Below are positions 47,995 to 57,620 of a stretch of DNA of 64,000 bases, in pieces. The stretch is taken from contig CACJTT010000005.1 in assembly GCA_902596365.1 (NCBI GenBank), positions 1 through 64,000 on the forward strand, in the 5' to 3' direction. Below the pieces are notes generated by a model. That model ran no database searches and was not told the origin of the DNA. It saw only the letters and a list, made by a program, of their open reading frames with translations. The DNA is from an uncultured Alphaproteobacteria bacterium (GTDB taxonomy: Bacteria > Pseudomonadota > Alphaproteobacteria > HIMB59 > GCA-002718135). The translations under genes were made by a program, and so were the position numbers. Every line of letters starts with the position of its first letter. The first letter of the stretch is position 1.

Positions 47995-50065
47995 CTTCTT
48001 TCATTGAAAGTTTAACTTTACCCCTACCATCTATGTCTAAAACTTTTACTTTTACAACATCTCCTTCATTAATTACGTCACTGACTTTTTCTACTCTTTC
48101 ATTCTTAAGTTGGCTAATATGAACTAAGCCATCTTTTGAGCCCATGAAATTAACAAAAGCGCCAAAATCCATAAGTTTTACGACCTTACCCTCATAAATT
48201 TTACCTATCTCGGGTTCTTCAACAATACCTTTAATCCATTCTATTGCATCATTACCTGATTTTGCATCTACAGCAGCAACACTTACTAATCCTTCATCAT
48301 CAATTTCAATTTTAGCTCCAGTAGTTTCACTAATTTCTCTTATTACTGCACCACCTTTACCAATTACTTCTCTTATTTTATCTTTATGCACATGAAATGT
48401 AGTAATTGTTGGAGCATAGTCAGAAATTTTTTCTTTAGGTTTTTCAATTGCTTTTGCCATTTCGCCTAAAATATGAATTCTACCATCTTTAGCTTGCTCC
48501 AGTGCCTCTTTCATAATTGCTGATGTAATACTGGTAATTTTAATATCCATTTGCAAAGATGTAATTCCATCTTTCGTTCCAGCAACTTTGAAGTCCATAT
48601 CACCTAAATGATCTTCATCACCAAGAATATCTGACAAAACAACATAATCATCATTTTCTTTAATTAAACCCATAGCAATACCAGCAATTGGTTTTTCAAG
48701 TGGAACACCTGCGTCCATTAAAGACATGGAGGTTCCACAAACTGTTGCCATAGAACTTGAACCATTAGACTCTGTTATCTCAGATACAACTCTATAAGTG
48801 TAAGGAAATTTATCATTAGATGGTAACATTGGATGGATTGCTCTCCATGCTAACTTACCATGACCAACCTCTCTTCTACTTGTTGAACCAACTCTTCCAA
48901 CCTCTCCAACTGAATATGGGGGAAAGTTATAATGAAGCATAAAATTTTCTTTATATTCGCCTTCAATGGCATCAATTCTTTGTTCATCCATTCCTGTACC
49001 AAGAGTCGTAACAACCAAAGCTTGTGTTTCTCCTCTAGTGAACAATGCTGATCCATGTGTACGACTTAATACTCCTGTTTCACATACTATAGGTCTTACT
49101 GTCTTAGTATCGCGTCCATCGATTCGGTTTCCTGTTTTAAGAAGCTCACCTCTAACAATATCCTTTTCAACTGACTTAATAGCATCTGATACAATTACCG
49201 CTGTAAGTGTTTCGCTTAAATATTTTTCTTCAATTTCACTCTTAATTTCTATTAATTTTTCTACACGTTGCTGTTTTTCTGTTACTTTATAAGCTTCACT
49301 AAACTTGCTTGCATAATCATCAGAAATTAACTTAGGAAGATTAGCAATTTCATTATCTTTTTCTGGAATGTCCCATGGTTCTTTTGCTGCCTTTTTAGCT
49401 AGTGATATTATTGCATCTATAACCGGTAAGTAAGATTCCTGACCTAAAACTACAGCTTCTAGCATTTTTTCTTCACTTAGTTGGTGTGCTTCAGATTCAA
49501 CCATAAGAACACCATTCTTAGTCCCAGCAACAACTAAATCTAATTTTGAATTTTTTATTTCTTGAATTGTAGGATTAACAACAAGTTTGTCATCTACTAA
49601 ACCTATTTTTGTAGCTCCTAATGGACCCATAAATGGTAATCCAGATAATGTTACTGCTGCACTCGTTGCTATTAATGCAACGATATCTGAGTCATTTTCT
49701 TGATCATGTGATAAAACTGTACATGTAACTTGAGTTTCATTTTTAAAATCTTTATGAAAAAGTGGTCTAATTGGTCTATCAATTAATCTACAAATTAATG
49801 TTTCTTTTTCTGTTGGTCTTGCTTCTCTTTTAAAAAAACCACCTGGTATTTTGCCCACTGAATAAAACTTTTCTTGATAGTTTACAGTTAATGGGAAAAA
49901 ATCCATATCTGGTTTTACTTGTTTTGCTGCAACAACATTTGTCATTACAGTTGTTCCACCATAAGTAACAACTACTGATGCATCAGCTTGTCTTGCTATT
50001 TTTCCAGTTTCAATTGTTAATTGTTTTCCTGCCCATTCTAATTCTACTTTTTTTTCATCAAACAT
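47981..50065 (-). CDS. pnp: Polyribonucleotide nucleotidyltransferase (PNPase)
   Basis: Phosphorolytic 3'-5' exoribonuclease of the degradosome. The 694-residue protein has two RNase PH domains (about 5-225 and 315-540; [20 protein letters not shown] in the second), a KH domain with [15 protein letters not shown] and a C-terminal S1 domain with [20 protein letters not shown]. Length is normal. It follows rpsO by 29 bases, which hold no hairpin of the kind that mediates RNase III autoregulation in E. coli. Confidence 0.98.
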   Translation of the reverse strand: MFDEKKVELEWAGKQLTIETGKIARQADASVVVTYGGTTVMTNVVAAKQVKPDMDFFPLTVNYQEKFYSVGKIPGGFFKREARPTEKETLICRLIDRPIRPLFHKDFKNETQVTCTVLSHDQENDSDIVALIATSAAVTLSGLPFMGPLGATKIGLVDDKLVVNPTIQEIKNSKLDLVVAGTKNGVLMVESEAHQLSEEKMLEAVVLGQESYLPVIDAIISLAKKAAKEPWDIPEKDNEIANLPKLISDDYASKFSEAYKVTEKQQRVEKLIEIKSEIEEKYLSETLTAVIVSDAIKSVEKDIVRGELLKTGNRIDGRDTKTVRPIVCETGVLSRTHGSALFTRGETQALVVTTLGTGMDEQRIDAIEGEYKENFMLHYNFPPYSVGEVGRVGSTSRREVGHGKLAWRAIHPMLPSNDKFPYTYRVVSEITESNGSSSMATVCGTSMSLMDAGVPLEKPIAGIAMGLIKENDDYVVLSDILGDEDHLGDMDFKVAGTKDGITSLQMDIKITSITSAIMKEALEQAKDGRIHILGEMAKAIEKPKEKISDYAPTITTFHVHKDKIREVIGKGGAVIREISETTGAKIEIDDEGLVSVAAVDAKSGNDAIEWIKGIVEEPEIGKIYEGKVVKLMDFGAFVNFMGSKDGLVHISQLKNERVEKVSDVINEGDVVKVKVLDIDGRGKVKLSMKEVETE

Positions 50066-50094
50066 CTTTTTTCTCTTTTCTATTTCTACTTAAA

Positions 50095-50364
50095 CTAACC
50101 TCTAATATTTAGTTCTTTTATTAAATTCATATATTTTTCATTATCTTTTTTAGAAAGATAAAATAATAATTTTTTTCTGTTATTTACTAAAGCAACAAGT
50201 CCTCTTTTTGAATGATTATCATGTTTATGGTTTTTAAAATGCTCTATCAGATTGTTTATTCTTTCAGTTAAAACTGCAATTTGAACCTCTGCTGAACCTG
50301 TGTCTTTCTCATTAATGGAAAATTTACTAATTAAATCTTTTTTAACTTCTTTTTTTATCGACAT
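50095..50364 (-). CDS. rpsO: 30S ribosomal protein S15
   Basis: Binds the central domain of 16S rRNA. I take the second of two adjacent ATG codons (50364). It gives the family-typical 89 residues, begins [10 protein letters not shown], and sits five bases from the AGGAG site, whereas the first ATG (50367) is only two bases away. The protein contains [18 protein letters not shown] and [20 protein letters not shown], the core of S15. It lies between truB and pnp, as in most proteobacteria. Confidence 0.97.
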   Translation of the reverse strand: MSIKKEVKKDLISKFSINEKDTGSAEVQIAVLTERINNLIEHFKNHKHDNHSKRGLVALVNNRKKLLFYLSKKDNEKYMNLIKELNIRG

Positions 50365-50369
50365 CATAA

Positions 50370-50374
50370 CTCCT
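50370..50374 (-). promoter_or_regulatory. Shine-Dalgarno site that decides the rpsO start
   Basis: AGGAG on the minus strand, overlapping the truB stop. Its distance to the two consecutive ATG codons (two and five bases) favours the second. Confidence 0.7.
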
Positions 50375-51281
50375 ATGTTAAAACTTTATTAGGTTGAAAC
50401 AAATCTCCACTTAATTTGCCAAAGGAAATAATATTTCCATTATTTGATAAAAAAACTAATTCTTTTTTATCAGAATTTAATGGTTTTTTTATTAATTTGT
50501 TCTTATTAATAAAAATTGACTTACCTAAAGAAAGATCATTAAGATTATTCTTTTCTTCAACTTCATAAGCCAAGATGTCGTCCAGCATAGATATCGAAGA
50601 GTGGATAAAATTAAATTCGAACTCGCTTTGCCCTATTTTTAGAAGCTCGTCCAGCAAAATTGTTGATTTTTCTGTAAAATTACCAACTTTAGTCCTTTTA
50701 AGCTCAATTACATGGCCAAATGTCATTAATTGATGAGCTATATCTCTTGCAAGACTTCTTACATAAAAGCCTTTTCCACACTCAATTGAAAAGTTAGATG
50801 TATTGTTATTAGAAGAAATATGTGAAATTGATTTTAGAAATACTTTTTTTGATTCTAATGAAAAATTTTTTTTATCACGTAAAATAGAATATGCCCTTTT
50901 ACCATTAACCTTTATAGCAGATGCCTTTGGAGGTACTTGATCTATATAACCTAAAAATAACTTTATTATTTTATTTATCTCGTCTGCATTTGGAATTTTA
51001 TTACTAATATTCAATATTTCCCCCTCTGAATCATCAGTTGATGTTTGTTCTCCCCATTTTAATTTAAAATTATATTTTTTGGAGTTTGAACTAACAAATG
51101 GAATTAATTTAGTAGTCTTATTAATAGCAATAGGAAGTATGCCCTCAGCACGAGGATCTAATGTGCCAGCATGACCTATTTTTTTAATATTAAATTTTTT
51201 TTTAATTTTGTATATTGCTGAAAAAGAGCTTATTCCTACTGGTTTGTATATATTTAGCCAGCCTTGTTTTTGTTCATCCAT
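50373..51281 (-). CDS. truB: tRNA pseudouridine-55 synthase TruB
   Basis: Makes pseudouridine 55 in the T-loop of tRNAs. The 302-residue protein has [14 protein letters not shown] (about 7-20), the catalytic Asp in [19 protein letters not shown] (about 36-54) and the [16 protein letters not shown] segment near 169. Catalytic residues are intact. It overlaps rbfA by eight bases in the nusA-infB-rbfA-truB-rpsO-pnp operon. Confidence 0.95.
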   Translation of the reverse strand: MDEQKQGWLNIYKPVGISSFSAIYKIKKKFNIKKIGHAGTLDPRAEGILPIAINKTTKLIPFVSSNSKKYNFKLKWGEQTSTDDSEGEILNISNKIPNADEINKIIKLFLGYIDQVPPKASAIKVNGKRAYSILRDKKNFSLESKKVFLKSISHISSNNNTSNFSIECGKGFYVRSLARDIAHQLMTFGHVIELKRTKVGNFTEKSTILLDELLKIGQSEFEFNFIHSSISMLDDILAYEVEEKNNLNDLSLGKSIFINKNKLIKKPLNSDKKELVFLSNNGNIISFGKLSGDLFQPNKVLT

Positions 51282-51654
51282 TTAGATCTCTAGAAACATT
51301 TTTATTTAAAAGAAGTTTTTCAATTTTCTCAGCCTCGTCAAAAGAATCATCTAAATAAAAATTTATTTTTGGAGTAAATTTAGAATTTAATTTTGCTCTA
51401 GATAGAAATTTCTGAAAAACGTACTTCTGATCATTCAACTCTTCTAAGATTTTAATCTTATTTTCCCCACCTAGTGGCATTAAGTACACATTTGCAATCC
51501 TTAGATCTTTACTCATTTTAACATATGAAATAGTAATAGAAGTAGTTTCAAAACTAAAATTATAAAAATCTTCAACCAATAAACATTTACTAATCAAAGA
51601 CCTAATTAATTCACTAAATCTCATTTGTCTTTGTGAAGACATTTGATTGCTCAT
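51274..51654 (-). CDS. rbfA: Ribosome-binding factor A
   Basis: 30S maturation factor with a KH-like fold. The 126-residue protein starts with QRQMRFSELIRSLIS, then shows the strand ITISYVKMSKDLRIANVYLMP typical of RbfA in two parts (about 48-68), and TPKINFYLDDSFDEAEKIEKLL at the end. Conservation is moderate, but position between infB and truB is decisive. It starts 15 bases after infB ends. Confidence 0.93.
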   Translation of the reverse strand: MSNQMSSQRQMRFSELIRSLISKCLLVEDFYNFSFETTSITISYVKMSKDLRIANVYLMPLGGENKIKILEELNDQKYVFQKFLSRAKLNSKFTPKINFYLDDSFDEAEKIEKLLLNKNVSRDLNG

Positions 51655-51669
51655 AAATAAACTTGTTCT

Positions 51670-53901
51670 TTACAGTTTTCTTTCTGTTTTAATCTCTTGG
51701 TAGGTTTCGATGATATCACCAATTTTTATATCAGAATAATTTTCAATCATAAGCCCACACTCAAAACCACTTTTAACTTCTTTTACTTCTTCTTTAAATC
51801 TTTTTAAACTAGCTAAACCACCAGTATGAATAACAACATTATCTCTTAGTAATCTAATTTGTGAATTTCTTGAAACAATGCCGTCTTTAACCATGCATCC
51901 AGCAATATTTCCTATTTTTGAAATACTAAAGATTTCTCTGATTTCAACATTGCCAGTAATTTTTTCAGAGATATCAGGTGTAAGTAGGCCGGATAATAAA
52001 TTTTTAACATCATCTATTAACTCATATATTATTGAATAATATTTCATGTCAACACCATCTCTTTTTGCAGCATCTCTTGCATGAGGCAATGCCCTAACAT
52101 TAAATCCAATAATGAATCCTCTGCTAGAGTTAGCAAGAGCTACATCACTTTCTGTAATTGCTCCTACTCCTTTGTGAACAACAGTAACTTCAACCTCGCT
52201 TGTTGATAATTTTGTAACAGAACTCTCAATTGCTTCTGCTGAGCCCTGAACATCAGCTTTTATAATAATTGGTAAAGATGATGCCTTACCTTGGTTAATT
52301 TGTTCAAACATTTCTTCAACATTTGATTTTACTACTTTATTTTTTTTAATTTGAAGTTTGTTAAAACGATACTCAGCTATTTTTCTAGCTACAGCTTCAC
52401 TTTCAACAACAATAAAATCATCTCCTGCAAGAGGGTTTGAATCAAATCCTAAAACCTCAACCGGCGTTGAGGGAAGGGCTTCTTTGATATTTTTTCCATT
52501 ATCATCAACAAGTGCTTTTACTTTACCCCATTCAGATCCAGATACAAATATATCACTTACTTTTAGGGTCCCCTTCTGTACGAGTACAGTAGCTACAGAG
52601 CCTCTTCCTTTTTCTAATTTAGACTCAATTATTGAACCTCTAGCTGATCTGTTAGGGTTAGCTTTTAAATTTAATATATCAGCTTGAAGTAAAATTGCCT
52701 CTTTAAGCTTATCTAAATTTGTTTTTTTAATAGCAGAAACTTCAACATCTAAAACATCTCCACTTAACTTTTCTACAACTATTTCTTGAGTTAATAAATC
52801 TTGTCTAACTTTTTCAATATCAATATTAGGTAAATCTATTTTATTTATTGCAACTATTATAGGTACATTAGCTGCTTTTGCATGCGCAATTGACTCTATG
52901 GTTTGAGGTTTCAAACTATCATCGGCTGCTACGACTAGAATAACAATATCAGTTGTTTTTGCCCCCCTCGCTCTCATATTTGAAAATGCTGCATGTCCAG
53001 GGGTGTCTATAAAAGTAATTTTTTTATCTTTTTCTCCAATTTGATAGGCTCCAATATGCTGGGTTATTCCTCCTGACTCTCCTGCAACTACATTTGAACT
53101 TCTAAAAGCATCTAATATACTTGTTTTTCCATGATCAACATGACCCATAATAGTAACAACTGGAGCTCTAGAAACTAAACTTTCTTCTGGGTCAATAAAA
53201 TCTTCTATATCTTTTAATAAATCATCATCTGTAACTCTAAATGATTTATGGCCCAACTCTGAAACAACCAATTCTGCTGTATCAGCATCTAAAGATTGTG
53301 CTGCATTTGCCATTACTCCCATTTTCATTAAAGATTTAACAACATCAGCAGTTTTTTCAGCCATTCTATTGGCTAAATCTTGTACTGTTATTATTTCTGG
53401 AATAGAAACTTCTCTTGATATTTTATTAGTATCATTTTGCTCTTGAGATTGAAGTTTTTCTTTTTCTCTAGCTCTTTTGATTTTAGCTAAACTAGGAAAT
53501 CTATCATATTCTTGCTCTTCTTGTTCAAGAATCTTTTTTGCATCAATTTTATTAAAATCATCATTATTAGGTTTTAGGGTTGATTTTTTTGGCTGTTGTT
53601 TTTTTAATTCAGGAGTTTTTTTATTCTTATTTTCAAAAGTTTTATTTTTGTTTACTGGATTAAAATTTGTATTTATTTGAGATGGTGATGATCTAAAAGA
53701 AGAAGATCCTCTATAATTAGATTGTGATGTTGAAGAACTTTTTTGTTGATTGTTTTTATTCCTAAATACAATTTGAATTGTTTTTTTGTTTCCTGGAGAT
53801 TTAGGTTTTTCTCCAGTAGGACCAAGGTTTTTCCTAATTTGCATTCTTCCAGTAGAAGATAGTTTTAATGGCTTTTTTTTGTTATCTTTATTTTTATCCA
53901 A
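51670..53901 (-). CDS. infB: Translation initiation factor IF-2
   Basis: GTPase that brings initiator tRNA to the 30S subunit. The 743-residue protein has a low-complexity, Lys/Asn/Ser-rich N-terminus (about 1-150), the IF2-N region, and the G domain with GHVDHGKTSILDAFR (G1), DTPGHAAFSNMRARG (G3) and NKIDLP (G4), followed by domains II-IV. The N-terminus is compact compared with many alphaproteobacteria (often 850-1000 residues). ylxR, usually between nusA and infB, is absent; only 22 bases separate the genes. Confidence 0.98.
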   Translation of the reverse strand: MDKNKDNKKKPLKLSSTGRMQIRKNLGPTGEKPKSPGNKKTIQIVFRNKNNQQKSSSTSQSNYRGSSSFRSSPSQINTNFNPVNKNKTFENKNKKTPELKKQQPKKSTLKPNNDDFNKIDAKKILEQEEQEYDRFPSLAKIKRAREKEKLQSQEQNDTNKISREVSIPEIITVQDLANRMAEKTADVVKSLMKMGVMANAAQSLDADTAELVVSELGHKSFRVTDDDLLKDIEDFIDPEESLVSRAPVVTIMGHVDHGKTSILDAFRSSNVVAGESGGITQHIGAYQIGEKDKKITFIDTPGHAAFSNMRARGAKTTDIVILVVAADDSLKPQTIESIAHAKAANVPIIVAINKIDLPNIDIEKVRQDLLTQEIVVEKLSGDVLDVEVSAIKKTNLDKLKEAILLQADILNLKANPNRSARGSIIESKLEKGRGSVATVLVQKGTLKVSDIFVSGSEWGKVKALVDDNGKNIKEALPSTPVEVLGFDSNPLAGDDFIVVESEAVARKIAEYRFNKLQIKKNKVVKSNVEEMFEQINQGKASSLPIIIKADVQGSAEAIESSVTKLSTSEVEVTVVHKGVGAITESDVALANSSRGFIIGFNVRALPHARDAAKRDGVDMKYYSIIYELIDDVKNLLSGLLTPDISEKITGNVEIREIFSISKIGNIAGCMVKDGIVSRNSQIRLLRDNVVIHTGGLASLKRFKEEVKEVKSGFECGLMIENYSDIKIGDIIETYQEIKTERKL

Positions 53902-53923
53902 TTTAAACTCTTATTTATTTAGA

Positions 53924-55444
53924 TTAATCAAACCAGTTCTTACGGGCTTCCATAATCATGTTATTTGCTAATTCCTCTTCAACATCAAGTGATTTGAATA
54001 TTCCCTCTTCTTTATCAATAAGCTCAAATGTTGCTAGTTCTGCAAAATCATTTAATGTTAAAATATCTTCCTTAGCTAATATAGCAAGCATAGGAATGGT
54101 CATTCCTTCAATATTTTTTAAAGTTTCATCTTGTATTTTTTCGTTAACTAGCTCTATATTATTCTGCTCTAATTCTTTAAGATAATTTTTAGATCTTGAA
54201 AGAATTTCACTTGCTAGATCTGTATCAAATCCTTCAATTTTTTCAAGATTTTCAAGGCTTTCTGTAGCTATCGAGTTTACTGAAACATAGCCTTCTGTTA
54301 CTAGCAATTGAGCTATTACATCTTCAACATCTAAAACCTCAGACAGCATAGTGCTTTTATCTTTAAATTCTTGCTGCCTTCTCTCTGACTCTTCTTCTTC
54401 TGTTAAAATATCAATTTCTAAATTTGTTAAACCAGATGCAAGCTTAACATTTTGTCCTTTTCTACCAATTGCCAAGCTTAGCTGTTCATCAGGAATAACA
54501 ACTTCAACTTTGTTTTTCTCTTCATATAGAAAGATTTTGCTAACTTCAGCTGGAGCAAGAGCGTTAGCTAAAAAAGTTGCTTGGTTTTCTGACCAAGTAA
54601 CGATGTCAATTTTTTCACCCTGTAGTTCATTTACAACAGCTTGAACTCTTGACCCTCTCATTCCCACACATGCGCCAACTGGATCTATTGTTGAATCTTC
54701 TGTGTAAATACTTATTTTTGCTCTAGAACCTGGATCTCTTGCTACACTCTTTACTTTAATAACCCCTTCATAGATCTCAGGAACTTCTTGAGTAAATAAT
54801 TTAGCAACAAACTGTGGATGGGTTCTTGATAAGAAAACTTGGTAACCTTTTAAGTCATTTTTAACTTCATATATATATGCTCTAACCCTATCACCATTTT
54901 TAAATGTTTCTCTTGGAATTAGTTCTTCTCTTTTTATTATTGCTTCACTTTTCCCTAAATCAACAATCAAATTTCCAAATTCTATTCTTTTTACAATTCC
55001 AATAGCTATTTCACCAATCTTGTCTTTATATTCCTCATATTGTTTAGATTTGTCTGCCTCTCTAACTTTTTGAATAATTACTCCTTTTGCATTTTGAGCT
55101 GCAACACGCCCTAATTCAATAGGGGGGAGATCTTTAGTTATAAAATCACCGATTGAGACATCTGCTTTAATCTTTTGCGCATCAGTAAGTAAAATCTCTT
55201 TAGCTTGTTCATCTGAGTAACTCTCAACTACTATTAGATACGATTTTAACTTTATGTCTCCAGTATCCCTATCAATATTTACCCTGATGTCTCTTTCGTT
55301 TCCATACTTAACACGTGCAGATTTTTCTAATGCTTGCTCCATTGCTGAATAAACTGACTCTTGATCTATGTTTTTTTCTTGAGCAACATTGTTTGCTACT
55401 TGGAGCATTTCTTCTCTAATTACCTTAATTTTTTGTTTTGCCAT
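53924..55444 (-). CDS. nusA: Transcription termination/antitermination factor NusA
   Basis: RNA polymerase-associated factor that promotes hairpin-dependent pausing and termination. I take the ATG at 55444 (506 residues, MAKQKIKVIREEMLQVANNV), which matches the family start. The GTG at 55477 would encode 11 extra residues from inside a terminator hairpin. Domains are the N-terminal RNAP-binding part (about 1-125), S1 (about 130-200), two KH domains (GMRGSRVQAVVNEL; AIGRKGQNVKLA) and two C-terminal helix-hairpin repeats. No clear Shine-Dalgarno site precedes the ATG. rimP is missing upstream. Confidence 0.96.
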   Translation of the reverse strand: MAKQKIKVIREEMLQVANNVAQEKNIDQESVYSAMEQALEKSARVKYGNERDIRVNIDRDTGDIKLKSYLIVVESYSDEQAKEILLTDAQKIKADVSIGDFITKDLPPIELGRVAAQNAKGVIIQKVREADKSKQYEEYKDKIGEIAIGIVKRIEFGNLIVDLGKSEAIIKREELIPRETFKNGDRVRAYIYEVKNDLKGYQVFLSRTHPQFVAKLFTQEVPEIYEGVIKVKSVARDPGSRAKISIYTEDSTIDPVGACVGMRGSRVQAVVNELQGEKIDIVTWSENQATFLANALAPAEVSKIFLYEEKNKVEVVIPDEQLSLAIGRKGQNVKLASGLTNLEIDILTEEEESERRQQEFKDKSTMLSEVLDVEDVIAQLLVTEGYVSVNSIATESLENLEKIEGFDTDLASEILSRSKNYLKELEQNNIELVNEKIQDETLKNIEGMTIPMLAILAKEDILTLNDFAELATFELIDKEEGIFKSLDVEEELANNMIMEARKNWFD

Positions 55445-55454
55445 AATATTTACC

Positions 55455-55482
55455 AAAAAAAAGGCGGGAAATCCCACCTCTT
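55455..55482 (-). terminator. Intrinsic terminator / attenuator directly before nusA
   Basis: On the minus strand, GGTGGG (55478-55473), a four-base ATTT loop and CCCGCC (55468-55463) are followed by eight T (55462-55455). AAGA upstream and the first four T extend the stem to ten pairs with two G-T pairs. It is the only clear intrinsic terminator in the window. The T-tract ends ten bases before the nusA ATG, so nusA mRNA must be made through it. It may end the lnt-trmB transcript, attenuate nusA, or both. Confidence 0.8.
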
Positions 55483-55501
55483 AAACGTTAATTTTTTTAA
55501 A

Positions 55502-55529
55502 CCTATATTGAAAATAAAGTAAAACTCAA
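55502..55529 (-). promoter_or_regulatory. Putative nusA promoter
   Basis: On the minus strand, -35 TTGAGT (55529-55524), 16-bp spacer and -10 TATAGG (55507-55502), almost identical to the rpsT promoter. It lies just after the trmB stop and upstream of the terminator, giving a leader of about 50 bases that contains the hairpin. Confidence 0.45.
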
Positions 55530-55531
55530 GC

Positions 55532-56173
55532 TTATAATTTCTTTAGCTTTACATAAAGTGGTTTGAGTCCATTTTCTAAGGCTTTTTTATAATATTTGGT
55601 TTCAGGCAATGTTTCTGAATCATATTCCCATTCAGATTTACTTTGATTTACCCATAAAAAATCTTCCTTAACTGCATATATTGTTCTTAAAATTTGAGAG
55701 ATATATGATTTTGAGTCAGAAGCTATATTTATTATTGCTCCATATTTAAGATACGTTTTTATTTTATTAAAAAAATATTTATCAATTAATCTTCTTTTAT
55801 TATGTTTTTTCTTAGGCCAGGGATCTGGAAAAAATATCCAGACCTCAGAAAGTGAATTTTTGCTACAGTATTCATCAAGCATTTGATGAACATTGCCCTT
55901 ATAAATAAATATATTATCTAATTGCTCTTTTTGAGCTTCTTTAAAAAGGTTATTAAGTCCATCAATATATTTTTCACAACATATAACAATTTTTTTTTTA
56001 TCCCTTTTTGCTATTTTAATTGAACTTTCTCCAAAGCCTGAGCCAATATCTAAAATATTGTATTTATTATGGTCAACGCTTATTAATTTTAATTTTAAAA
56101 AAGAGTCGTTATTTTTATTATTTTTTCTACCTTTCGTTCTTCCATATAATCGATAATGAGAATTATTTTTCAT
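55532..56173 (-). CDS. trmB: tRNA (guanine-N7-)-methyltransferase TrmB
   Basis: Forms m7G46 in the variable loop of tRNAs using SAM. The 213-residue protein opens YRLYGRTKGRK, carries the SAM motif LDIGSGFGESSIKIA (about 41-55), the acidic CCEKYIDGL, VWIFFPDPWPKKKHNKRR (about 117-134, with the family motif FPDPWPK) and a C-terminal ETKYYKKAL. It overlaps lnt by 11 bases. In related genomes metK precedes it and rimP follows; neither is here. Confidence 0.95.
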   Translation of the reverse strand: MKNNSHYRLYGRTKGRKNNKNNDSFLKLKLISVDHNKYNILDIGSGFGESSIKIAKRDKKKIVICCEKYIDGLNNLFKEAQKEQLDNIFIYKGNVHQMLDEYCSKNSLSEVWIFFPDPWPKKKHNKRRLIDKYFFNKIKTYLKYGAIINIASDSKSYISQILRTIYAVKEDFLWVNQSKSEWEYDSETLPETKYYKKALENGLKPLYVKLKKL

Positions 56174-57620
56174 ACTTATAATTATACCTAAAAAAGATAA
56201 AATTAATAAAAATAATAAATATTAAATAAAATATATAAATATTATGAATTGTGCCAAAGTACATAGTATTATCAATTTCTAATAGATGCTTAAAACTCTT
56301 TTTTGTATTAAGCTTTGTAAATTTTAATACTTTACCATTATTATCAATAATACCTGATATACCATTATTTGATACCCTTAATAAATATTTGTTTGAAATT
56401 AACGCACGCATTCTTGTATGATAAAAATGTTGATAAGGACCTAGTGTATTTCCAAACCAAGAATCATTAGTGATGTTTATCAGTATATCAATTTCTTTTT
56501 CGTTTATTTTTCTTAAAATATTATTAAAAATTATCTCATAGCAAATAACAGGTAAAATATTAACTTGATCACTCGACTTAATAATTCTTTCCTCATTTCC
56601 TGGAGTGAAATCAACATTTCCAGAGATTCTCTCCATAAATTTTAAATATGAACGAAAGGGAAGAAACTCACCAAATGGTACAAGTATTTGTTTATCAAAA
56701 ATTTGTAAGTTATCTTTTTCTAAAAATAAAAAAGAATTATAAAATTTATTTTTATCTATTCTTGTAGTACCAATAATTACTTTTTTTTTATCTTTTATAT
56801 GTTTCAAAATATCAATAGAATTAATATCAGATATTAAATATGGATAATTATTTTCAGCAAAAATTATATATTCTGCTTTAGAATTTTTGATTTTATTAAT
56901 AATATCTTTTTGTATTGAATCTTTATCAAACTTATTAATAGGTGAGAAAATTTGAAATATTTCTAAACTAATTTTTTTATTTTGTTTTAAGTTATTAGTG
57001 TTTAAATTAAAAAATAAAAGTGCAAAAACTAATAAAAAAGGTACGTGAATAAAAGATATAAACTTTTTTATATTTTTTAACTTATAAGAATAGATAAATA
57101 AAACAGGTAAAATATATATAAATATAATCAAATAACTTGAAACATATGTTCCAAAATATTTTAAAAAATAAAAACCTACCAAATTATTGGATAAAATAAA
57201 TGAATAAGTTATCCATGGAAAACCATATAATATATTTGCAATAACAAACTCTATCGTCAAAAATATAAAGGGGGTAAAAATAATTAAAAAATATATTTTG
57301 TTTATATATTTATAAATAGTAAATCCTAAACCAAAAAATATTGATAAAAAAACAGGAAGCATTAATCCTAGTATTGAGAAGCTCTTGGTTGCTTCGTTCA
57401 TTAAAAAAGGATTTCGAATCCAAAACAAAAAAACTAATAAAAAACCTAACCCATAAAAAAATCCTAAAGAAAAATAATAAAATATATTTTTCTTAATAGG
57501 AATTTGATTTAATAATTTAATTAGATAAGAAAAAATAACTAACCCTAAAGGCATCATAAAAAAAGGGGGGAACAATAATGCGGATAAAACTCCTAAGATA
57601 AAAAATTTTAATAAAATCAA
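56163..57620 (-). CDS. lnt: Apolipoprotein N-acyltransferase Lnt
   Basis: Adds the third acyl chain to outer-membrane lipoproteins in the inner membrane. The 485-residue protein has about six to eight transmembrane helices in the first 210 residues, a periplasmic nitrilase domain (about 220-450) and a last helix. The catalytic triad positions are Glu in FAENNYPY, Lys in DKQILVPFGEFLPF and Cys in PVICYEIIF. All three are present. It is coupled to corC upstream (4-base overlap) and trmB downstream. Confidence 0.93.
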   Translation of the reverse strand: MILLKFFILGVLSALLFPPFFMMPLGLVIFSYLIKLLNQIPIKKNIFYYFSLGFFYGLGFLLVFLFWIRNPFLMNEATKSFSILGLMLPVFLSIFFGLGFTIYKYINKIYFLIIFTPFIFLTIEFVIANILYGFPWITYSFILSNNLVGFYFLKYFGTYVSSYLIIFIYILPVLFIYSYKLKNIKKFISFIHVPFLLVFALLFFNLNTNNLKQNKKISLEIFQIFSPINKFDKDSIQKDIINKIKNSKAEYIIFAENNYPYLISDINSIDILKHIKDKKKVIIGTTRIDKNKFYNSFLFLEKDNLQIFDKQILVPFGEFLPFRSYLKFMERISGNVDFTPGNEERIIKSSDQVNILPVICYEIIFNNILRKINEKEIDILINITNDSWFGNTLGPYQHFYHTRMRALISNKYLLRVSNNGISGIIDNNGKVLKFTKLNTKKSFKHLLEIDNTMYFGTIHNIYIFYLIFIIFINFIFFRYNYKYEK

